A stretch of 32,111 nucleotides of DNA, from contig JAIFKU010000070.1 of assembly GCA_020049495.1 (NCBI GenBank), positions 1 through 32,111 of the forward strand. The letters are read 5' to 3'. Below the pieces are notes generated by a model that was not told the origin of the DNA, ran no database searches, and saw only the letters and a list, made by a program, of their open reading frames with translations. This DNA comes from Accumulibacter sp. Lineage in GTDB: Bacteria > Pseudomonadota > Gammaproteobacteria > Burkholderiales > Rhodocyclaceae. Below are positions 26,691 through 32,111 of the stretch, one piece after another. Position numbers and translations under genes: made by a program. The stretch's first letter is position 1, and every line of letters begins with the position of its first letter.

Positions 26691-28001
26691 TCACAGCAGC
26701 TCTTCGAGGCGCAAGCGGGTGATCTTGCCCTTGACGACAGGCAGCACTTCAATCTTGCTTATTGCTGCGTTGATGTTTCTTTCGCGTGTCTGGTGAGTGA
26801 GCATGATGATGTCGGTCTGTTCTTCCCCTTCATCCGGCTCGCGCTGAATCATGGCATCGATCGAGATCTGCTGATCGGCCAGAATACGCGTGATGTCGGC
26901 TAGCACACCGGGTTTGTCCTCGACCCGCAGACGTAGGTAATAGCTGGTGATCACCTCGGAAAGCGGCAGGATGGGCAGATCAACCATGGCATTGGGCTGG
27001 AATGCGAGATGCGGTACGCGATGCTCGGGGTCGGCTGTATGCATACGGGTAACATCGACCAGATCGGCGATGATGGCCGATGCGGTGGGCTCGGCACCGG
27101 CACCCTTGCCGTAATAGAGCGTGGCGCCGACAGCGTCGCCCTTGACCAGCACGGCGTTCATTGCCCCTTCGACATTGGCGATCAGACGCTTGGACGGAAT
27201 CAGCGTCGGATGCACGCGCAGTTCGACACCCTCGGAAGTCCGCTTGGTGATGCCGAGCAGCTTGATGCGGTAGCCCAGTTGCTCGGCGTACTTGATATCG
27301 GTCGCATCGAGCTTGCTGATTCCCTCAATATGCACTTTGTCGAAATTCATCGAATTACCGAAAGCGATGGCGCTCATGATGGTCAACTTGTGCGCGGCAT
27401 CTATGCCTTCGACGTCAAACGTCGGATCGGCCTCGGCATAGCCCAGGCGTTGAGCCTCCTTGAGTACGGTGGCGAAGGGAAGCCCCTTGTCGCGCATCTC
27501 GGAGAGGATGAAGTTGGTGGTGCCATTGATGATGCCGGCGATCCACTCGATGCGGTTGGCGGTCAGACCTTCGCGCAAGGCCTTGATGATCGGGATGCCT
27601 CCGGCAACGGCCGCTTCGAAGGCGACCATCACGCCCTTTTCCTGAGCCGCAGCGAATATTTCGTTGCCGTGCTTGGCCAGCAGCGCCTTGTTGGCCGTGA
27701 CGACATGCTTGCCATTCTCGATAGCCTTGAGTACCAGATCCTTGGCAATTCCATAGCCGCCGATCAACTCGATGACAATGTCGATTTCCGGATCGGAGAC
27801 CACCGAAAATGCATCGTCGGTCAGCCTGCACGCACCACCTGTGACGGTCCTTGCCAGTTCAAGATTCTTGTCGGCGACTACAGTGATCCGGATCGGCCGC
27901 CCGGCACGACGCGCAATTTCCTCGGCGTTTCGTTTAAGTACGATAAAGGTGCCGCCACCGACAGTGCCGATGCCGAGAAGTCCAACGTTGATCGGGTTCA
28001 T
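26691..28001 (-). CDS. hom: Homoserine dehydrogenase
   Basis: The 436-residue enzyme has NAD(P)-binding GLLGIGTVGGGT at the N terminus, a central catalytic domain (GGIPIIKALREGLTANRIEWIAGIINGTTN as landmark parts GGIPII and GIINGTTN), and a C-terminal ACT domain (LRVEDKPGVLADITRILADQ). It reduces aspartate semialdehyde to homoserine; the ACT domain probably gives threonine feedback. The ATG overlaps the GNAT stop as ATGA. Monofunctional Hom of this length is usual outside the enterics. Confidence 0.97.
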   Translation of the reverse strand: MNPINVGLLGIGTVGGGTFIVLKRNAEEIARRAGRPIRITVVADKNLELARTVTGGACRLTDDAFSVVSDPEIDIVIELIGGYGIAKDLVLKAIENGKHVVTANKALLAKHGNEIFAAAQEKGVMVAFEAAVAGGIPIIKALREGLTANRIEWIAGIINGTTNFILSEMRDKGLPFATVLKEAQRLGYAEADPTFDVEGIDAAHKLTIMSAIAFGNSMNFDKVHIEGISKLDATDIKYAEQLGYRIKLLGITKRTSEGVELRVHPTLIPSKRLIANVEGAMNAVLVKGDAVGATLYYGKGAGAEPTASAIIADLVDVTRMHTADPEHRVPHLAFQPNAMVDLPILPLSEVITSYYLRLRVEDKPGVLADITRILADQQISIDAMIQREPDEGEEQTDIIMLTHQTRERNINAAISKIEVLPVVKGKITRLRLEELL

Positions 28002-28444
28002 TTCAAGACTTTCTTCAAGCAAAACGAGGAAATATGCAAACCCTCGCGAAAATAAAAACGGTGCGCCCGTTGCCGTTGCACCCCGGAATCGAGAGCCAGA
28101 ACGCTAGCGGCAAGAGCAATGGATTTTCCTTCAAGCCAGTCGAGCATCACTTTTCCGGCCCCCAGAGAGCGACAGGCTTCGTCGCTCACCAGATCGTCAA
28201 CATACAGGCGACGCCCCTCACTGGTGTTTTCGATGATCCGCCAGACGGCAACACACACCACCGCATCTCCATCGACAACCAAGGCCATGCGCGCGCCATT
28301 GGCAAACACTTCAGCCATCCGTGACCGGTAACCGGCCGGCAGTTGCGGACGCAGTTGCCGATGCACGCGTTCCGCCTGTACCAGCCACTCCGGTTCGATC
28401 ACCCTGCCCGAATCATCGGAAACAGAAACAATTCGCCTCTGCAT
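27998..28444 (-). CDS. GNAT-family N-acetyltransferase
   Basis: This is a 148-residue single GNAT domain. The acetyl-CoA-binding motif is VDDLVSDEACRSLGAGKVML (R-S-L-G-A-G), and the end shows the usual HRFYFREGLHISSFCLKK strand. The substrate is unknown. The start is ATG 28444, one base after the alaA stop with GGAAGC as ribosome site. An ATG at 28456 would overlap alaA by 11 nt without a ribosome site. The stop overlaps hom's ATG. Its tight placement between alaA and hom suggests it acts on an amino acid, a small amine or one of the neighbouring enzymes. Confidence 0.85.
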   Translation of the reverse strand: MQRRIVSVSDDSGRVIEPEWLVQAERVHRQLRPQLPAGYRSRMAEVFANGARMALVVDGDAVVCVAVWRIIENTSEGRRLYVDDLVSDEACRSLGAGKVMLDWLEGKSIALAASVLALDSGVQRQRAHRFYFREGLHISSFCLKKVLK

Positions 28445-28445
28445 T

Positions 28446-29672
28446 TCAGCTTCCATGACGTTTTCGATACCCCTCAAGGAAGCGGGCAATGCGGGCAACC
28501 GCCTCGCGCAGATCATCTTCATAAGACAGAAAAACCAGGCGGAAGTGATCCGGATCGGGCCAGTTGAAGCCGGTTCCCTGAACCAGAAGGACACGCTCTT
28601 CACGCAACAGTTCGGCAATGAAGGCCTGATCGTTCTTGATCGGGTAAACCTTCGGATCAAGGCGCGGGAACATGTACAGAGCGGCTTTCGGCTTGACGCA
28701 AGTGACCCCGGGAATCGCCGAGATCAGTTCATGGGCCAGATCGCGCTGGCGGCACAGGCGTCCCGTCGGCGCGATCAGATCATTGATGCTCTGATACCCG
28801 CCCAGCGCCGTCTGGATGCCATACTGGCCCGGCACGTTGGCGCACAGGCGCATCGAAGCCAGCATGTCGAGGCCCTCGATGTAGTCATGCGCATCACGCA
28901 GATCGCCGGAGACAACCATCCAGCCTGCGCGATAACCGCAGGAGCGGTAGTTCTTCGACAGCCCGTTGAAACTGACCGTCAGCACATCCTCGGACAAGGA
29001 GGCAATCGCTGTATGCGTTGCTCCATCATACAGCACCTTGTCATAGACTTCGTCGGCATAGATGATCAGGCCGTGCTCACGGGCGATGGCGATGATTTCG
29101 AGCAGGACAGCGTCAGGATACAGCGCACCCGTCGGATTATTCGGATTGATGACGACAATGGCGCGGGTCTTTGGCGATATTTTCGAACGGATGTCGTCAA
29201 GGTCCGGCAGCCAGCCATTCCCCTCGTCACAAAGATAATGCCGCGGGATGCCGCCGGACAGGCTGACCGCGGCCGTCCACAAGGGATAGTCCGGCGCCGG
29301 TACCAGTACTTCATCGCCGATGTTGAGCAAGCCGTTCATGGCCATGACGATCAGTTCAGAAACGCCATTGCCGATGTAGATGTCTTCCAGCGTCACCCCC
29401 TTGATCGATTTCTGCTGGGTGTAATGCATGACGGCCTTGCGCGCGGGGAAAATGCCCTTTGAATCGGAATAACCTGCCGCATTCTGCAGGTTGCGGATCA
29501 TGTCGAGCTGGATTTCTTCCGGCGAATCAAAGCCAAAGGCCGCCAGATTGCCGATATTGAGCTTGATGATCTTGTGGCCTTCGTCCTCCATCTGCTTGGC
29601 CTGCTGCAAGACAGGTCCGCGAATGTCATAACAGACGTTAGCCAATTTATTCGACTTGAGTACGGGTTTCAT
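28446..29672 (-). CDS. alaA: Alanine aminotransferase AlaA-like (pyruvate-glutamate transaminase)
   Basis: The 408-residue class I PLP aminotransferase is very similar in pattern to E. coli AlaA/YfbQ: KSNKLANVCYDIRGPVL at the start, NPNNPTGALY, YADEVYDKVLYDG, and the PLP lysine in FNGLSKNYRSCGYRAGWM. It makes alanine from pyruvate with glutamate. The start ATG 29672 has AAAGG nine nt upstream; an in-frame ATG at 29681 sits right against that site and is less likely. It heads the alaA-GNAT-hom run, an arrangement common in betaproteobacteria. Confidence 0.93.
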   Translation of the reverse strand: MKPVLKSNKLANVCYDIRGPVLQQAKQMEDEGHKIIKLNIGNLAAFGFDSPEEIQLDMIRNLQNAAGYSDSKGIFPARKAVMHYTQQKSIKGVTLEDIYIGNGVSELIVMAMNGLLNIGDEVLVPAPDYPLWTAAVSLSGGIPRHYLCDEGNGWLPDLDDIRSKISPKTRAIVVINPNNPTGALYPDAVLLEIIAIAREHGLIIYADEVYDKVLYDGATHTAIASLSEDVLTVSFNGLSKNYRSCGYRAGWMVVSGDLRDAHDYIEGLDMLASMRLCANVPGQYGIQTALGGYQSINDLIAPTGRLCRQRDLAHELISAIPGVTCVKPKAALYMFPRLDPKVYPIKNDQAFIAELLREERVLLVQGTGFNWPDPDHFRLVFLSYEDDLREAVARIARFLEGYRKRHGS

Positions 29673-29783
29673 GGCAATCATCCTTTGCAGCGACCCTCCG
29701 GTCAGCCGTCCTTTTTCAACAAATCCTGAGTACTATGAATGGCGTCATGCACGCACGCCAGCGAATTTCGGGAAACAAAAAGT

Positions 29784-29789
29784 TATAAT
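29784..29789 (+). promoter_or_regulatory. Candidate -10 element (TATAAT) for the Mth938-like gene
   Basis: A perfect TATAAT lies 31 bp before the ATG at 29821, which would give a leader of about 25 nt. The -35 region is not close to consensus. The 148-bp gap also has to hold the alaA promoter on the other strand. Confidence 0.4.
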
Positions 29790-29820
29790 CCTACTTTATC
29801 GCATTGTGCACCGCAATTTT

Positions 29821-30192
29821 ATGAAGCTGAAGCTTGCCCAAACAGAGGGTCAGAATGTTTTTTCCGCATACGGTGAAGGCTATGTCAGCGTCAACGCCAT
29901 CCGCTACACCAGCAACCTGATTGTGCTTCCCGATCGCCTGGTCACTGACTGGACACAGGCAAGTTTTGAAACACTCCGAGTCGCCGATTTCGAGTTGCTC
30001 GCGGCTCTCGATACCGAGATATTGCTTTTGGGTACCGGCACTCAGCTTCGCTTCCCCCGCTCCGAACTCCTGCGCCCGCTCGTCCAGGCACAGAAGGGGC
30101 TTGAAGTCATGGACATCCATGCCGCCTGCCGTACTTACACCGTATTGATCGGCGAAGGGCGGAAAGTTGCCGCTGCGCTGATCTTTTCCTGA
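29821..30192 (+). CDS. Mth938-like domain protein (DUF498)
   Basis: This 123-residue protein is a single Mth938-like domain, the family of human NDUFAF3. Landmarks are GYVSVNAIRYTSNLIVLPD, ELLLLGTGTQLRFP (here as EILLLGTGTQLRFP), and GLEVMDIHAACRTYTVLIGEGR with the conserved M-T/A-C-R-T-Y block. The bacterial function is not known; relatives sit near protein export or respiratory assembly genes. The start is ATG at MKLKLAQTEG. It is divergent from alaA and 68 bp before the ArnD-like gene on the same strand. Confidence 0.88.
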   Translation: MKLKLAQTEGQNVFSAYGEGYVSVNAIRYTSNLIVLPDRLVTDWTQASFETLRVADFELLAALDTEILLLGTGTQLRFPRSELLRPLVQAQKGLEVMDIHAACRTYTVLIGEGRKVAAALIFS

Positions 30193-30260
30193 CCCTCACC
30201 AGCCTTCACCCGTTGCCGACTACTCGTCCGGCAACAATCAGCCAGGACACTGTCTGTTTA

Positions 30261-31139
30261 ATGAAACGAATCGCCCTCAAAATAGATGCCGATACCTACC
30301 AGGGAACTCTTTCCGGTATTCCTGCACTGACTGAACTCCTCCAGCGCCATGAGGCCAGGGGCACTTTCTTTTTCTCGCTCGGCCCCGACCACAGCGGCCG
30401 CGAAAAACGATCGACATCGCTTCACCGCTACTACGGGCTTGGCACGCGCCTCTACGGGCGCCTGCTGCCTGGCCCGGATATCGGAGCCCGCTGTGCCGAG
30501 ACATTACGCCGGGCAAACGCCGACGGTTTTGAGGTCGGCATTCACGCCTGGGATCGCGTGAACTGGGAACAGACTATTCAGCATGCCGAAAATCCATGGG
30601 TTGAATCCCAGATGAACAAGGCCTGTGCCCGTTTTGCGGAATTATTCACCGGGACGGCAACAATTCATGGTGCAGCCGGATGGCGAATGAATCGTCATGC
30701 CCTGCGCCTGACACAGCGGCTCGGCTTTCCCTACGCCAGTGACTGCCGGGGAAGTCACCCTTTCATTCCGGTGATCGACGGCGAGATTGTTGCCTGTCCA
30801 CAGATCCCGACAACGCTACCCACGCTGGACGAAATCCTCGTACTGGAACCCAATTATTCTCCGGATCAGGCGGCTGATCGAATCCTGCAACTTTCGCAAG
30901 CCATACCCGGTGACCATGTATTCACCCTGCGCGCCGAACTTGAGGGAATGAAATTTTCCCAGGCACTGGAACGCCTGATTGCCGGATGGAAAAACAGCGA
31001 CTTTCAACTCGTCGCCTTGCGTGATATTTACTCGACCCTTGATGTCAAGGAATTGCCACTCCATGCAGTCCGCTTTGCCGAGATGCCTGGCCGGGCCGGC
31101 TTAAGAATGACGCAGGGACCGGTCTTTCTGCAGGACTGA
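30261..31139 (+). CDS. ArnD-like polysaccharide deacetylase / undecaprenyl-phosphate-sugar deformylase homologue
   Basis: The 292-residue NodB-fold protein begins MKRIALKIDADTYQGT (metal-binding Asp pair). It has FFFSLGPDHSGR, EVGIHAWDRVNWE (metal His), AAGWRMN, SDCRGSHPFIPV and CPQIPTTLPTLDE, all in the order of E. coli ArnD. ArnD removes the formyl group from 4-formamido-4-deoxy-arabinose on undecaprenyl phosphate, a step in lipid A modification. No other arn gene is present, so it may act on a different N-formyl or N-acetyl lipid-linked sugar. The start is the ATG at 30261. It is cytoplasmic, with no signal peptide. Confidence 0.87.
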   Translation: MKRIALKIDADTYQGTLSGIPALTELLQRHEARGTFFFSLGPDHSGREKRSTSLHRYYGLGTRLYGRLLPGPDIGARCAETLRRANADGFEVGIHAWDRVNWEQTIQHAENPWVESQMNKACARFAELFTGTATIHGAAGWRMNRHALRLTQRLGFPYASDCRGSHPFIPVIDGEIVACPQIPTTLPTLDEILVLEPNYSPDQAADRILQLSQAIPGDHVFTLRAELEGMKFSQALERLIAGWKNSDFQLVALRDIYSTLDVKELPLHAVRFAEMPGRAGLRMTQGPVFLQD

Positions 31140-31143
31140 ATGA

Positions 31144-31167
31144 AAAGGGCGACCGCAGCCGCCCTTT
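31144..31167. terminator. Bidirectional hairpin between arnD-like and yccA-like genes
   Basis: AAAGGGCG and CGCCCTTT form a perfect 8-bp stem with an 8-base loop between two convergent stops (31139 and 31188). On the minus strand the stem ends in TTTT, which fits an intrinsic terminator for the yccA-like gene; on the plus strand the T-run is shorter. Confidence 0.7.
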
Positions 31168-31187
31168 CATCAGCTCATCGAAACACC

Positions 31188-31880
31188 TCAGTCGCGACGA
31201 CCACTCAGAATCATCAGCAGGTTCAGCAGATTGACAAAGATGTTGTAGACATCAAGATACACTTTCAGCGTTGCCGAGATGTAGTTGGTCTCGCCGCCAT
31301 GCACGATCTGGCTGATGTCGTACAGGATGTATCCAGAAAAAATCAGCACGGTAACTGCCGAAACGGTCAGCGACAAGGCCGGAATCTGGAAGAAAATATT
31401 GGCCAGCGAAGCCAGGATAACAACCACCAGCCCGATAAAGAGAAACTTGCCGATGAAGCTGAAATCCTTCTTGGTTACAGTCGCTATACCCGCCAGCGTG
31501 ATGAAAATAGCACCGGTACCGCCAGCCGCTGTAGCAATCAGCGAGCCGCCATTGGAAAAGCCCAGCGCCACGCGAAGGATTCCCGCGAGCATCAAGCCCA
31601 TGAAGAACGTGAAGCCGAGCAGCAGGACGACACCCATGGCGCTTTCCTTGGTCCGCTCAATGCCCCACATGAAGGCAAAGGCGATTCCGAGGAACACCAG
31701 GAAGGACACCATCGGGCTGCCGGAGAACAAGGAAAAATTCATCTGCACGCCCAAAAGCGCGCCGGCGACGGTCGGAACCATGGACAAGGCGAGCAACATA
31801 TAGGTGTTGCGCAATACCCTGTTCTGTTGCAGCGAAACGTCCTGAGTTGCCTGACCTGTCATTTGAAACTGCGGTAGCAT
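31188..31880 (-). CDS. Bax inhibitor-1/YccA family inner-membrane protein
   Basis: This is a 230-residue protein with seven predicted hydrophobic helices and the BI-1 C-terminal signature GYILYDISQIVHGG, followed by YLDVYNIFVNLLNLLMIL. YccA of E. coli binds and inhibits the FtsH protease, and other members form pH-dependent calcium leak channels, so the exact role here is open. The ATG at 31880 has GGAGG eight nt upstream, the strongest ribosome site in the window. It is a single gene, with a terminator hairpin after it. Confidence 0.93.
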   Translation of the reverse strand: MLPQFQMTGQATQDVSLQQNRVLRNTYMLLALSMVPTVAGALLGVQMNFSLFSGSPMVSFLVFLGIAFAFMWGIERTKESAMGVVLLLGFTFFMGLMLAGILRVALGFSNGGSLIATAAGGTGAIFITLAGIATVTKKDFSFIGKFLFIGLVVVILASLANIFFQIPALSLTVSAVTVLIFSGYILYDISQIVHGGETNYISATLKVYLDVYNIFVNLLNLLMILSGRRD

Positions 31881-32021
31881 TTGTTCATCCTCCGAAAGAA
31901 TTGATTTACTGCCTGTTTAAGACTATACAAGGGTGCCACAAGTTGCGAGACAAGGGGTAACAGTTTGTAACGTGGTAATATACGCGCCGCCGTAGCGAGC
32001 CAGCACTGCGGCCCCGAAACA

Positions 32022-32111
32022 GGAAGCGTGGCAGAGTGGTCGATTGCACCGGTCTTGAAAACCGGCAGGGGTTTACGCCCCTCGTGAGTTCGAATCTCAC
32101 CGCTTCCGCCA
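32022..32111 (+). tRNA. tRNA-Ser (anticodon UGA)
   Basis: A 90-base class II tRNA. The acceptor GGAAGCG pairs with CGCTTCC, and the 3' end G-CCA is encoded. The anticodon stem CCGGT/ACCGG carries loop CTTGAAA, giving anticodon TGA, which reads UCA and related serine codons. The long variable arm AGGGGTTTACGCCCCT and the T arm GTGAG-TTCGAAT-CTCAC are typical of tRNA-Ser. The CCA ends at the last base of the window. Confidence 0.97.

Noticed and set aside
27009-28055. A 348-codon plus-strand open frame antisense to hom
   Set aside because: It mirrors the real hom codons and shows no recognisable fold or ribosome site.
28455-29462. A 335-codon plus-strand open frame antisense to alaA
   Set aside because: It has no domain pattern and lies wholly opposite a gene with full aminotransferase motifs; long antisense frames are common in GC-rich coding DNA.
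32022-32111. tRNA-Ser as the attachment site of an integrated island
   Set aside because: The window stops at the CCA end, and no integrase or repeated tRNA 3' end is visible inside the window, so there is no evidence either way.

Overview
The window looks like chromosomal DNA of a Gram-negative betaproteobacterium, most likely a member of the Rhodocyclales (Dechloromonas / Azonexus / Accumulibacter-like). This assignment is inferred from gene order and protein style, not from a database search. Supporting signs are the mltG-tmk-holB-pilZ-tatD run, cysS followed by a TPR / L,D-transpeptidase / two-cyclophilin / lpxH string, LpxH (lipid A, hence an outer membrane), type IV pilus PilZ, and several c-di-GMP proteins. 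Nearly all of the sequence is ordinary coding chromosome. There are no phage, transposase or CRISPR genes.

Layout. Positions 1-1127 hold the 3' part of an exonuclease/GIY-YIG fusion. On the minus strand, 5620 down to 1119 is a tightly overlapped operon: mltG, tmk, holB, pilZ, tatD and a secreted ankyrin protein. Plus-strand ygfZ and an NRDE protein follow, then a minus-strand trio (PilZ-STAS fusion, tadA, small L,D-transpeptidase), then a plus-strand RCK-gated potassium channel. Positions 11086-13567 form a zinc/manganese-type ABC importer locus: a palindrome, an unannotated 47-residue membrane ORF, an ATPase, a permease, and a binding-protein gene reduced to a pseudogene. Then come hemG and a membrane diguanylate cyclase (minus), an aldo/keto reductase broken by a stop codon (plus), and an FNR-like regulator behind cysS (minus).

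From 18714 to 24015 the plus strand carries a TPR/NTF2-like protein, a Csd6-like L,D-peptidase, a periplasmic and a cytoplasmic cyclophilin, lpxH, nadC and a 45-residue membrane protein ending in a clear terminator. From 29672 down to 24080 the minus strand carries an amino-acid cluster (alaA, GNAT, hom, thrC), into which a soluble diguanylate cyclase and a REP-like palindromic repeat are interposed between hom and thrC. The right end has an Mth938-like protein, a stand-alone ArnD-like deacetylase, a YccA/BI-1 membrane protein and tRNA-Ser(UGA), which ends exactly at the window edge.

Common threads are cell-envelope work (MltG, two YkuD enzymes, cyclophilin, LpxH, ArnD-like), c-di-GMP signalling (PilZ, PilZ-STAS, two GGDEF proteins), and amino-acid/cofactor biosynthesis. 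Two genes (the metal-binding protein and the aldo/keto reductase) are visibly decayed. I found no wholly new multi-gene system. The best leads are the coupled small ORF and palindrome in the metal-transport operon, the PilZ-STAS fusion, the paired NTF2-like envelope proteins, and the orphan 45-residue membrane protein.
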